NCBI GenBank assembly: GCA_021800255.1
Contig: JAJYZC010000043.1
Coordinates: forward strand, 1 to 32,414
DNA from: Acidobacteriota bacterium
GTDB taxonomy: Bacteria > Acidobacteriota > Terriglobia > Terriglobales > Acidobacteriaceae
DNA length: 32,414 nt
Direction of reading: 5' to 3'
How positions within the stretch are numbered: the stretch's first letter is position 1; each line of letters opens with the position of its first letter. Below, piece after piece: positions 24,221 through 31,216 of this stretch. Below the pieces are notes generated by a model. That model was not told the DNA's origin. It saw only the letters and a list, made by a program, of their open reading frames with translations, and ran no database searches. The position numbers and the translations under genes are program-made.

Positions 24221-24335
24221 TATAGCATTTTCGGAAAGGTGTAGACCGGAACCGCCCCTGCTGAGTGGATTTTTCCTCAAGAAAAATCCACTTTCACGGC
24301 TCTCAATCGTTCCCAGTATTTCAGAAGATGCCGTA
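24221..24335 (+). repeat. MITE-like palindromic repeat, copy B
   Basis: The best-preserved copy, 115 bp, from TATAGCATTTTC to GATGCCGTAA. The centre is a perfect 12-bp stem, AGTGGATTTTTC (24264-24275) against GAAAAATCCACT (24281-24292), with loop CTCAA. The outer ends form imperfect terminal inverted repeats (GCATTTTC against GCATCTTC, each next to TA). Its right end contains the stop and final codons of the methyltransferase gene (24321-24335). A more diverged relative may lie at about 24036-24115. Confidence 0.85.
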
Positions 24336-25259
24336 ATGATCGGGCGAATAGGTGAGCAGCAGGCGATCCGATACCTCGTGTTCTTCGAGGCTTTGGCCAT
24401 CCATCTGGAATCGCTTGAGCATGGAGCGCCCAAGAACCAGAAACACTTCACGTTCAAACAGCTTCTCAGACTCCGGAATGTTACAGTGCTTGCGGCCGGA
24501 GTATTTGGTGCCGTCAATGCTCAGCGCGACGCGCACGCCGCGCGCCTTGCATTCCGCGATGGCGCGGAAGAGCCTGCGAATTGAGAATTGCTGCGCGCCG
24601 TACAAAATCGTTTGGCTGTCGAGATAAGGAGGATCACAGTAAACCAGGTCTCCCTCTTCAGCGAGCGCCATCGTTTTCGCGAAGTCCGCGTGGATGAATC
24701 GCGTTCCTTTTGTGCGCTCATGCCATAGATCAACTCGGTGAGCAAAGTTCATTGGCGGCACCGGATTGTGAATGCCGACCGGGGTACTCATGTGCCCGTC
24801 GGCTTTTCGGAAACGAACCACGCCCCCGTAGCACGCACGGCAGAGGAAGAGCAGATCCGCTCCGTTGGGCTTTGCATTGTAGTGTGCAAGAACCCGCTCG
24901 TAGCACCTTTCCTTTCCGATTGCATCAATTAGTGCGTATCGCTCGGCATAATAGTCTTTTAGTTTCTCTCTATCCTCATGGAGCGTTTGCCAAATCTCCA
25001 TGAGCGGCAGAAAGACGTCCCCCGCAACGGCCCGCTGCGGCGCGAGAACGCCCAAAACTCCGCCACTCCCCAAGAACGGTTCATAATAGGTTCCAAACTG
25101 CTTTGGGAAGTGCGCAATGATGGCTTCTGCGTACTTCTGCTTGTTGCCGATCCACTTGAGAAGTTGAGTGCGGAAAGGCTTCCGCTGAAGAGCCATCTCT
25201 TCGGATGGGAAGAGCGCCAACTGCGGAGTCAATTCAACATTCAGCATTGCCGTAGCCAT
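24321..25259 (-). CDS. D12-class DNA adenine-N6 methyltransferase (type II modification enzyme)
   Basis: 312 residues in the Dam-like D12 order: motif X 'LLKWIGNKQKY' (33-43), motif I 'YYEPFLGSGG' (58-67) binding SAM, and the catalytic motif IV DPPY (209-212). It methylates the N6 of adenine in the host recognition site to protect it from the nuclease encoded at 25533-26414. The recognition sequence cannot be read from the protein; some D12 enzymes modify GATC, others do not. ATG 25259 has GGTGGAAG upstream. It diverges from the controller gene across a 56-bp gap with the tandem operator. Its last five codons lie within repeat copy B, so the original 3' end may have been replaced. Confidence 0.93.
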   Translation of the reverse strand: MATAMLNVELTPQLALFPSEEMALQRKPFRTQLLKWIGNKQKYAEAIIAHFPKQFGTYYEPFLGSGGVLGVLAPQRAVAGDVFLPLMEIWQTLHEDREKLKDYYAERYALIDAIGKERCYERVLAHYNAKPNGADLLFLCRACYGGVVRFRKADGHMSTPVGIHNPVPPMNFAHRVDLWHERTKGTRFIHADFAKTMALAEEGDLVYCDPPYLDSQTILYGAQQFSIRRLFRAIAECKARGVRVALSIDGTKYSGRKHCNIPESEKLFEREVFLVLGRSMLKRFQMDGQSLEEHEVSDRLLLTYSPDHYGIF

Positions 25260-25282
25260 GATCTTCCACCCTCTCTGGACTC

Positions 25283-25314
25283 TATTCGAACTTTGAATAT
25301 TCTAAACCGGAATA
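25283..25314. promoter_or_regulatory. Tandem operator (C-box-like) of the restriction-modification cassette
   Basis: Two identical-format dyads, TATTC-N7-GAATA, at 25283-25299 and 25298-25314, with centres 15 bp apart. They fill the gap between the divergent methyltransferase and controller genes, ending one base before the controller ATG. This is the position and form expected of a controller-protein operator that binds two dimers. Possible promoter boxes for the methyltransferase (TTTAGA-16 bp-TAGAGT on the minus strand) overlap the dyads. Confidence 0.7.
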
Positions 25315-25315
25315 T

Positions 25316-25543
25316 ATGGTGGCGTCTATGAAGAAGCGCCGCCTCGCAGCCCTTCTACGGCAGGTCCGCGTTGAGGCCCATCTGACCCAAGGGCAGTTAG
25401 CCAGCCGCATCGGTCAGACTCAATCCTACGTGTCGAAATATGAAAATGGCGAGCAGCGCCTCGATCTGATCGAATTAGAAGCCGTCTGCACGGCGGTTGG
25501 GATTCCACTGGCCGAGTTCGTGAGGCTTTACCTTGAAAGCTGA
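25316..25543 (+). CDS. Restriction-modification controller protein, XRE/HTH_3 family
   Basis: 75 residues made almost entirely of a helix-turn-helix domain: 'RRLAALLRQVRVEAHLTQGQ', recognition region 'LASRIGQTQSYVSKYENGEQ', and 'LIELEAVCTAVGIPLAEFV'. Size and position (between divergent methyltransferase and downstream nuclease) fit a C protein that delays nuclease expression. ATG 25316 follows the operator by one base; ATG 25328 is an alternative that removes four residues. Many C genes are read from leaderless transcripts, which would fit the first start. Its end overlaps the nuclease start by 11 bp. Confidence 0.85.
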   Translation: MVASMKKRRLAALLRQVRVEAHLTQGQLASRIGQTQSYVSKYENGEQRLDLIELEAVCTAVGIPLAEFVRLYLES

Positions 25544-26414
25544 TCCACGCTTCGTTCGACAATCGAAAGAGTTCTGGGCACATGTCCGAACTATCAGCCA
25601 GGAGGTTGGCTACACCGATCGTCGCACAAGAGCAATCCGCATCCCCGCATTGGATCAGGTGCGTGAAGAGTTTGAGCAGCAGCACTTGAATACTGATCAC
25701 ATAGCGGATGCCGCCGCTAATCTCACAGATTTCGGCCGGCGGCTCTTCGATTATTTCCATTACCGCGCAGACATTCTGAACAATACCGTTCAACGTCAGC
25801 TCATGAATAAGAGCGCCGCACAGCTTGAGTTTGAACGGCTCTGGGGCCGTTTGAAGCCTGCTTGCCCGCTGCCGATGAATAAGCAAAAAGGGGAAAAGAA
25901 GAACTACGCCTTTTTGACTGGTATGGTGAACATGCTGTTCGAAGCAAATATGGGTGACGCGCCCTGCGACTATGACCCGAGAAGTTTAACCACGGTGACG
26001 CACAACGCAATGCCACAACGCACTCTGGCCCGGCGGGTCGATGGGGCTTTTCCGTCTGTCGTGAATCCTGTGGGGATATGGGAGATCAAGGAGTATTACT
26101 ACACAACGACGTTTGGCAGCCGCGTTGCAGACGGCGTTTATGAGACGCTGCTGGATGGCATGGAGTTGGAGGAACTCGAGGCCGTTGCAGGGCGTAAGGT
26201 CTATCATTTGCTAATTCTGGATGGCCATTACACATGGTGGGAATGTGGACGCTCCTATCTTTGCCGCATCGTCGATATGCTGCACATGGGTTTTGTTGAT
26301 GAGGTCATCTTCGGCCGTGAGGTACTTACCAGATTGCCTCAGGTAGCACGCGAATGGAAGGGCTATTACGATCAGATCGTGCGCCATCAGCGAGCCGGCA
26401 TGGACGGAGGATAG
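25533..26414 (+). CDS. Type II restriction endonuclease, PD-(D/E)XK type
   Basis: 293 residues. The C-terminal half has a candidate PD-(D/E)XK active site: Asp170 in RRVDGAFP, then Glu184 and Lys186 in GIWEIKEYY, with a helix containing 'RVADGVYETLLDGMELEE' after it. The N-terminal half (about 1-150) is helical with no recognised motif and may read the DNA site. I infer the role from these residues and from the cassette layout, not from a named family. The start TTG 25533 lies inside the 3' end of the controller gene with GAGG eight bases upstream. It is convergent with frr, 54 bp apart. Confidence 0.78.
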   Translation: MKADPRFVRQSKEFWAHVRTISQEVGYTDRRTRAIRIPALDQVREEFEQQHLNTDHIADAAANLTDFGRRLFDYFHYRADILNNTVQRQLMNKSAAQLEFERLWGRLKPACPLPMNKQKGEKKNYAFLTGMVNMLFEANMGDAPCDYDPRSLTTVTHNAMPQRTLARRVDGAFPSVVNPVGIWEIKEYYYTTTFGSRVADGVYETLLDGMELEELEAVAGRKVYHLLILDGHYTWWECGRSYLCRIVDMLHMGFVDEVIFGREVLTRLPQVAREWKGYYDQIVRHQRAGMDGG

Positions 26415-26468
26415 GGCGGTAATTCCCAAACAGCCCTGATGGTGCCACCGGGCCGCCGCGCGGCGCCG

Positions 26469-27056
26469 TCACACCTGCATGACTTCCACTTCCTTTTTGC
26501 GCGCCAGCTCTTCCATGCGGCGGATCTCCTCGTCGGTCATCTTCTGCACCTCTTCGAGGGCGCGCTTTTCCTCGTCTTCGCTGATCTTCTTCTCCTTGGC
26601 CAGCTTCTTGAGCGCCTCGTTGCCGTCGCGGCGCACGTTGCGGACCGCGGTGCGGTGATCTTCGAGCACTTTATTGATGTGCTTGCAGACCTCGCGGCGG
26701 CGCTCTTCGGTCATGGGCGGAACGGGCACGCGCAGCACTTTGCCGTCGGAGATGGGATTCAAGCCCAGGTCAGAGGCCTGGATGGCCTTTTCAGCCTCCT
26801 TGAGAATCGTCGGGTCCCACGGCGAAACCACGATCAGTTGCGGCTCGGGGGCCGAGAGCTGGGCCAATTGGCTGATGGGGGTCAGCGTGCCGTAGTAGTC
26901 CACCTTCACATGGTCGAGCATGTGCACGCTGGCGCGGCCGGTGCGCGTAGAGGCCAGGCCACCTTGGAAATCTGCGACCGCTTGGTCCATCCGCCGCTTG
27001 AGGCCGCTGCTGAGTTCTTTGAGCGCCGGAATCCCGGCCATCGTTGAAAGTGCCAT
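26469..27056 (-). CDS. frr: Ribosome recycling factor
   Basis: RRF splits post-termination ribosomes together with EF-G. The sequence shows the family hallmarks: 'LASTRTGRASVHMLDHVKVDYYGTLTPISQLA' in pieces, 'VSPWDPTILKEAEKAIQASDLGLNP', 'DGKVLRVPVPPMTEERRREVCK' and the C-terminal 'RNVRRDGNEALKKL' helix. I choose ATG 27056 (195 aa), slightly longer than the usual ~185, with GAGGA upstream; ATG 27041 is possible. The usual partners tsf and pyrH are absent, so it stands alone between a restriction cassette and a repeat. Confidence 0.96.
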   Translation of the reverse strand: MALSTMAGIPALKELSSGLKRRMDQAVADFQGGLASTRTGRASVHMLDHVKVDYYGTLTPISQLAQLSAPEPQLIVVSPWDPTILKEAEKAIQASDLGLNPISDGKVLRVPVPPMTEERRREVCKHINKVLEDHRTAVRNVRRDGNEALKKLAKEKKISEDEEKRALEEVQKMTDEEIRRMEELARKKEVEVMQV

Positions 27057-27124
27057 GGGTTCGGTCCTCGCTATGGCCAAATCTATCAACGGCTATTCTA
27101 CTAAAGCCGCCCCGGCGCTCCGGA

Positions 27125-27240
27125 TTACGGCATCTTCGCAAGTCCTGGGAACGATTGAGAGCCGTGAGAGGGGATTTTTCTTGAGGGAAAAACCACTCAA
27201 TAGGAGCGGTTTCGGTCTACACATCTTCAGAAAATGCTAA
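27125..27240 (-). repeat. MITE-like palindromic repeat, copy C (inverted)
   Basis: About 116 bp in the opposite orientation to copies A and B. Read leftward it runs from TAGCATTTTCTGAAGATG to GATGCCGTAA. The central stem pairs AGTGGTTTTTCC with GAAAAATCCCCT imperfectly. The left-end block GCATTTTCTGAA and the right-end block (inverted) GCATCTTC show the terminal inverted repeat best. It lies about 70 bp upstream of frr. Confidence 0.8.
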
Positions 27241-27310
27241 AAGGAGGCTTTTCGCGCCGCCGGCGATGAGGTTCTACTCAGAGGATGCATGGGCAATCCG
27301 TTGGAGGTTT

Positions 27311-28411
27311 TTATGGCCCGGGCACGATCTCCTGGACAGGTGTCGAGCGTGCGCTTTCATAGCCGTTCTGGCCGATGGCGGTGACGGCGTAACTGTAAGT
27401 GCGGCCGGGCTGCACATGGGGATCGTGAAAGGCGGGACCGGCGAACGGCTGCGCGGGCGAGATGCGCCGCCAAGGGCCGCCGTCCCGGCGCCGGTAGACG
27501 GCGTAGCCGGCCAGATCGGCCTCGGTATCGGGCCGCCAGCTCAGATCGACCGACGGGCCCGCGCCATTCGCGGCGCCGGTTGCCACCGCTGCCAGGCCGG
27601 CCGGCACGGCAGGCGGAAAGACGTTCAGGGCATCGACGGTTACCGGCGCTGAGAGCGGGCCGTCCAGTTCCATGGCCTTGCCGTTCAGGCGCACGCGGGC
27701 TACGCGCTGGGCGCGGTACTCATAGGTTTCGCCGAAGCGAATGGTCTTGTCGAGCGCGCGGCCATGCACCGGGCTCGGCTCGACCAGCAGGTTTTGCTCC
27801 ACCGGCTCGGGCGGAGGCGCAAGTAGGCCCTGGGGCGGCTGCTTTGCGGGGGGAGTGAGCAGCTTGCGGTGCAGGCGCACAGCCGTGGAAAAGGGCTCGG
27901 CCGGTCCGGGCGTCCAGCGCAAGACCACGCCGTCTTTCCGAACCTCCGCCGTCAGGCCGGTCACCGCGGCGGGCGCTTGGCCGGCTAAAGCCGTGGCCTG
28001 GTTCGAAAGCCCCGCCGAGCGGCCCTGCTGGTTGATGAGCTCGACAAAGTAAGCGAGCAGGCGCGGGGCGCCGGCGGCCAGCGCCGGCGGAAGCGTTTGA
28101 GTGAAGGCGCCCGCGTCGCCAGGCCGCAGTTGCAAACGGCCCACCGTTGCGCATGGAGCGGACGCTGCCTGCCGGAGGCAAACGCGCACCGTAACGTTGC
28201 CCTTCAGCAGCACCTTGTCCGTGTCTCTCTGGGGCATGGTCCAGGTGAGCGAAACCTGGTCTCCGGTGCGCGCGGCTGCCAGATCCGTGACCGGGTCGGG
28301 GAGATGGAGCGACGGCGGCAGCGGCGCGCCCGGCATCCCGCAACCGGCTAGAACCGCCACGCTGCTCAGCGCCGCTAACGCTGCTTGACCCCATCGAACC
28401 TGTATCTTCAT
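27311..28411 (-). CDS. Fibronectin type III-domain lipoprotein
   Basis: 366 residues from ATG 28411, with GGAAGG just upstream. A signal peptide ends in the lipobox LAGC (Cys about residue 25), so it is likely anchored in a membrane by lipid. The mature protein has two or three fibronectin-III-like domains: 'PDPVTDLAAARTGDQVSLTW', 'AAVTGLTAEVRKDGVVLRWT', and 'GPSVDLSWRPDTEADLAGYA' followed by 'VYRRRDGGPWRRIS' and 'YSYAVTAIGQNGYESARS'. Pro/Gln-rich linkers separate them. A role in surface adhesion or envelope binding is typical; the specific partner is unknown. It is downstream of rpsT but separated by a terminator-like palindrome. Confidence 0.85.
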   Translation of the reverse strand: MKIQVRWGQAALAALSSVAVLAGCGMPGAPLPPSLHLPDPVTDLAAARTGDQVSLTWTMPQRDTDKVLLKGNVTVRVCLRQAASAPCATVGRLQLRPGDAGAFTQTLPPALAAGAPRLLAYFVELINQQGRSAGLSNQATALAGQAPAAVTGLTAEVRKDGVVLRWTPGPAEPFSTAVRLHRKLLTPPAKQPPQGLLAPPPEPVEQNLLVEPSPVHGRALDKTIRFGETYEYRAQRVARVRLNGKAMELDGPLSAPVTVDALNVFPPAVPAGLAAVATGAANGAGPSVDLSWRPDTEADLAGYAVYRRRDGGPWRRISPAQPFAGPAFHDPHVQPGRTYSYAVTAIGQNGYESARSTPVQEIVPGP

Positions 28412-28477
28412 CGCCTTCCAGTCTAACGAAACCAGCGCGGAGGGGTGGGCGGGCGCCCGGACACCCAAAGATACGAA

Positions 28478-28499
28478 CAGCCGGGAACGTTCCCGGCTG
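28478..28499 (-). terminator. Perfect palindrome after rpsT, probable terminator
   Basis: A 22-bp perfect palindrome centred on AACGTT, with arms CAGCCGGGAAC and GTTCCCGGCTG, lies 38 bp past the rpsT stop. On the minus strand it is followed by TTCGTATCTTT, a weak T-rich tail. There is no loop in the perfect form, but the central bases would open. Probable terminator between rpsT and the lipoprotein gene. Confidence 0.6.
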
Positions 28500-28537
28500 C
28501 GTTCTGCTTCGACTCTGAGTTGGGAGGATGGGCCGGC

Positions 28538-28813
28538 TTATGCCTTGGCCGCCGCCATGGCCTTCAGACGGGCGTTCAGCCGGCTCTTGTAGCGCGAGGC
28601 GGTGTTGCCGTGCAACACCCCCTTCTGCACGCTCTTGTCCAGCGAGGAAACGGTAGCCCGGTACTGCTCCTGAGCCGCCTTCACGTCGCCTTTGGCCAGG
28701 GCTTCGCGCAAGGCGCGCAGGCTGGTGCGCACGCGGCTGCGGTTGGCGCGGTTCGCTTCCGTGCGGGTTTTGGTCTGGCGGTCGCGCTTCAGCGCCGATA
28801 CATGGTTGGCCAT
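28538..28813 (-). CDS. rpsT: 30S ribosomal protein S20
   Basis: 91 residues, Lys/Arg/Ala-rich, beginning [20 protein letters not shown] and containing '[19 protein letters not shown]', '[20 protein letters not shown]' and '[20 protein letters not shown]', the S20 pattern for binding 16S rRNA during small-subunit assembly. GAAGGAAG lies before ATG 28813. It is monocistronic: an upstream promoter and a downstream palindrome flank it. Confidence 0.97.
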   Translation of the reverse strand: MANHVSALKRDRQTKTRTEANRANRSRVRTSLRALREALAKGDVKAAQEQYRATVSSLDKSVQKGVLHGNTASRYKSRLNARLKAMAAAKA

Positions 28814-28884
28814 CGTTCTTCCTTCGTCTCTCAGGGATGATGCGGATAAGAATGCAACCCGAGCCGCATCCCTCGCAATTCCTT

Positions 28885-28913
28885 AGTTTACGGAAAGCGG
28901 ACCCAGCGGTCAA
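28885..28913 (-). promoter_or_regulatory. rpsT: Sigma-70-type promoter of rpsT
   Basis: Minus strand: TTGACC (28908-28913), exactly 17 bp, then TAAACT (28885-28890). Transcription would start near 28878, giving a 65-nt leader before rpsT. Confidence 0.55.
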
Positions 28914-29418
28914 TCGGCGCCGGCGCGCCGCCGCTGGGCGCGCGCTGGCGCGATCCGGGGCGAGAGCAGCCGTTTGCCGGCCGCCACGCCCAAAAACCTC
29001 ACAGCCCGTCTGCGCCCTGCCGCGAAAGAGTAACTGGGAAGGCGCAAAATTTACCAAAAATCCTTCCCCCGCCGATTGACTCCAAGACGCGCCGGAGCTA
29101 CTCTCAAGGCCAGATAGCCGATTTGGTTGCCCACGCCAACCCGCGGACCGCTGAGGCGCTTGAGAGCATAGGCTCAACTCTGTGCCGCGTTCGCGGAGTC
29201 CCTTTCAATCCAGCCGGATGCCTGCTCCTTGTTGTAGGCAGCTCGCGCGCTGTTGGATGGGCAGCGAGATGGGGCGATCTCCGGCCCGGCTCAAGGGCCG
29301 TCCTCTTTGCCCCACCAACCGCCGATCAATTTCTTCGAGTTCTGCCGGCCGGACTTCGTTATGGCCGCGGCCGGCAAACGCCAACCCACCACGGCCGCAT
29401 TGGAGGAAATCGAATCCT
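28914..29418. other. Long non-coding gap between rpsT and phoH
   Basis: About 500 bp without a convincing gene. It holds a possible phoH promoter at 29076-29104 and, if that is used, a leader of some 300 nt. I see no riboswitch or tRNA that I can name. GC-rich inverted stretches (for example around 28914-28960) may be structured. Confidence 0.5.
29076..29104 (+). promoter_or_regulatory. Candidate sigma-70 promoter for phoH-ybeY-corC
   Basis: TTGACT (29076-29081), 17 bp, TACTCT (29099-29104). The -35 box is good and the -10 box weak. It is the best match upstream of the operon and implies a leader of about 300 nt. Confidence 0.35.
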
Positions 29419-30462
29419 TTGAAGATCGCTCTGGAGATCACACCCCATCTTGAGCCCCTCTTTGGGACCCGCGACGAAAACCTGAGGCTGATGGAAGACT
29501 CGCTCGGCGTGCGCATCGATCTCCGCTCTGACGCCGTGCACGTGGAGGGCGACGGCGAAGCCGTAGCACGTGTGCAAGGCATCTTTCAGGACTTCGAGAC
29601 TCTGCGCCGGCAAGGTATCAATCCCCATAACGGCGAACTGAACGGGATGCTACGCCTGGTGGTGGCCGATCCCGGGGCCACGCTCCGCTCCGTGGCCGAC
29701 GCCGGAAAGCAGCGCTCGGCGGGGGTGAAACGCACGGTCATGCCGCGCTCGGTGAACCAGCGCCGCTACATCGAAGCCATGGAGCAGAACGACATGGTCT
29801 TCGGCGTGGGCCCGGCGGGCACCGGCAAAACCTATCTGGCGGTGGCCACGGCCGTGGGGGCGCTGAACGCCAAGCGCGTCAGCCGCATCGTTCTCGTCCG
29901 TCCCGCGGTTGAGGCCGGCGAGCGGCTGGGTTTTCTGCCTGGCACGCTTCAGGAAAAGGTCGATCCCTATCTGCGCCCGCTCTACGACGCCCTGTATGAC
30001 CTGCTCGATCCGGACAAAGTGGACAAGATGTTCGAGAAAAACATCATCGAAGTGGCGCCGCTGGCCTTCATGCGCGGGCGCACGCTCAACGACGCGTTCA
30101 TCATCATGGATGAGGCCCAGAACACCACCGTCGAGCAAATGAAGATGTTTCTCACCCGCATGGGCAATAACTCCAAGGCCGTTATCACCGGCGACATCAC
30201 GCAGATCGACCTGCCCAATCCGCGCAGATCGGGGCTGCTGGACGCGATCAGCATTCTCGACGGCGTCGAGGGCATCCGCTTCTGCCACTTCGAGGAGTCC
30301 GATGTCGTGCGCCATGCATTGGTGCAGCGCATCGTGCGCGCCTACGAGAGCGCGAAGCCGCAACAGCAGGAGCTGCCGCTGACTGTGGGCGGTACCATCG
30401 AGACCGGCATTCCGGCCCGCGAAGACCTCGCGCCGCCGCTGCACCCGGCCAAGCCGCAATGA
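29419..30462 (+). CDS. PhoH family protein (PhoH-like ATPase)
   Basis: 347 residues from TTG 29419, chosen because the protein becomes family-like exactly there ('LKIALEITPHLEPLFGTRDEN') and GGAGGAA lies 11-12 bases upstream; the open frame extends to 29182 without similarity. A KH-like N-terminal domain (about 5-60) precedes the ATPase: Walker A GPAGTGKT (131-138), 'RIVLVRPAVEAGERLGFLPG', 'AFMRGRTLNDAF' and the Walker B 'FIIMDEAQNTT', then 'ITGDITQIDLP'. PhoH-like proteins are NTPases linked to RNA metabolism; the function is not fully defined. It is the first gene of the common phoH-ybeY-corC arrangement. Confidence 0.93.
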   Translation: MKIALEITPHLEPLFGTRDENLRLMEDSLGVRIDLRSDAVHVEGDGEAVARVQGIFQDFETLRRQGINPHNGELNGMLRLVVADPGATLRSVADAGKQRSAGVKRTVMPRSVNQRRYIEAMEQNDMVFGVGPAGTGKTYLAVATAVGALNAKRVSRIVLVRPAVEAGERLGFLPGTLQEKVDPYLRPLYDALYDLLDPDKVDKMFEKNIIEVAPLAFMRGRTLNDAFIIMDEAQNTTVEQMKMFLTRMGNNSKAVITGDITQIDLPNPRRSGLLDAISILDGVEGIRFCHFEESDVVRHALVQRIVRAYESAKPQQQELPLTVGGTIETGIPAREDLAPPLHPAKPQ

Positions 30463-30526
30463 TCTTGCGGTGCGCGTAAAATCGAGAGCAAGCGCAGCCG
30501 TCCGCCGCGACGGAGCGCCGTGAAAG

Positions 30527-31216
30527 ATGATTCTCGTCGATCCAGACCTTAAACCAGACCTTAAGCCAGACCGGGAGGCAGACCCTGCGCGGGGTGCGGC
30601 TCGGGTGAAGCCGTCAACCCCGCCGGCGCAGGTGCAATCCCGCAATTCGCGCTTGCCCTCCGCCCGCGCGCTGGCGCGGTTTTTGAGCCGGGCGCAGGCC
30701 GCTGTCCGCCTGCGATGCGAGGTGACCGTACTGCTCACCACTGACGCAGCCCTCCGCCGCCTCAACCGCCGCTTCCGCAGCATCGACAAGACCACCGATG
30801 TTCTTTCCTTCCCCGCCGCTCATCTTGTCCAAAACCAGGGAAAAAACGCCGGCGACCTGGCTATCAGCGTGGAGACTGCGCGCCGCCAGGGCACTGCGTG
30901 TGGCCATTCTTTGGGAACCGAGATCAAGGTGCTGATCTTGCACGGGCTGCTGCACTTGGCCGGTTACGACCATGAAAGCGATGCTGGCCGGATGGCGCGG
31001 CGGGAAAAGCTGCTGCGGGCGCGGCTGGGACTGCCGGCGGGGCTGATCGAGCGGGCATCTGTTTTCCCTCATCGCCAGCCTCGGCGCCAGGCAAGAGGAT
31101 CGGAGCATGCGGCGAAAAAAGCAACCGCAGATCCTTCGGCTCGTTTGCTGCGCTCTCTCGCTCAGGATGACAAGCCGGCTGCTGGGAAGCGGACTGCGCG
31201 GAGACGCAGGCCATGA
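30527..31216 (+). CDS. ybeY: Endoribonuclease YbeY (16S rRNA maturation)
   Basis: 229 residues. The metal-binding signature H-x3-H-x5-H is at His139, His143 and His149 in HGLLHLAGYDHESD, preceded by 'NRRFRSIDKTTDVLSFPA', both hallmarks of YbeY, which takes part in 16S rRNA 3'-end maturation and ribosome quality control. The normal protein is about 150-170 residues; here there is an extra N-terminal Pro/Lys/Asp stretch and a basic C-terminal tail of about 55 residues encoded partly by an intergenic-type repeat (31130-31171). ATG 30527 is used. Its stop overlaps the next ATG (ATGA at 31213-31216). Confidence 0.93.
   Translation: MILVDPDLKPDLKPDREADPARGAARVKPSTPPAQVQSRNSRLPSARALARFLSRAQAAVRLRCEVTVLLTTDAALRRLNRRFRSIDKTTDVLSFPAAHLVQNQGKNAGDLAISVETARRQGTACGHSLGTEIKVLILHGLLHLAGYDHESDAGRMARREKLLRARLGLPAGLIERASVFPHRQPRRQARGSEHAAKKATADPSARLLRSLAQDDKPAAGKRTARRRRP
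31130..31171. repeat. Palindromic repeat inside the 3' end of ybeY
   Basis: The block ATCCTTCGGCTCG ... TCTCGCTCAGGATGACA has inverted ends (ATCCTTCGGC against GCTCAGGAT). I recall this sequence type as a widespread intergenic repeat in Acidobacteria and other GC-rich genomes. Here it is in frame and encodes 'DPSARLLRSLAQDDK' of the YbeY tail. Confidence 0.5.

Noticed and set aside
23741..24517. 258-codon version of the small coiled-coil gene
   Set aside because: The added N-terminal part is repeat copy B and methyltransferase antisense sequence; only the part from about 24013 looks like protein.
24221..27240. Copies B and C as ends of a composite mobile element carrying the restriction cassette
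   Set aside because: The interval also contains frr, an essential gene, and the copies are diverged from each other; independent insertions are more likely.
29361..29453. 30-codon open frame (MAAAGKRQPTTAALEEIESF...) overlapping the phoH start
   Set aside because: It could be a leader peptide, but it has no clear ribosome binding site or known relative; its GGAGGAA probably serves phoH.
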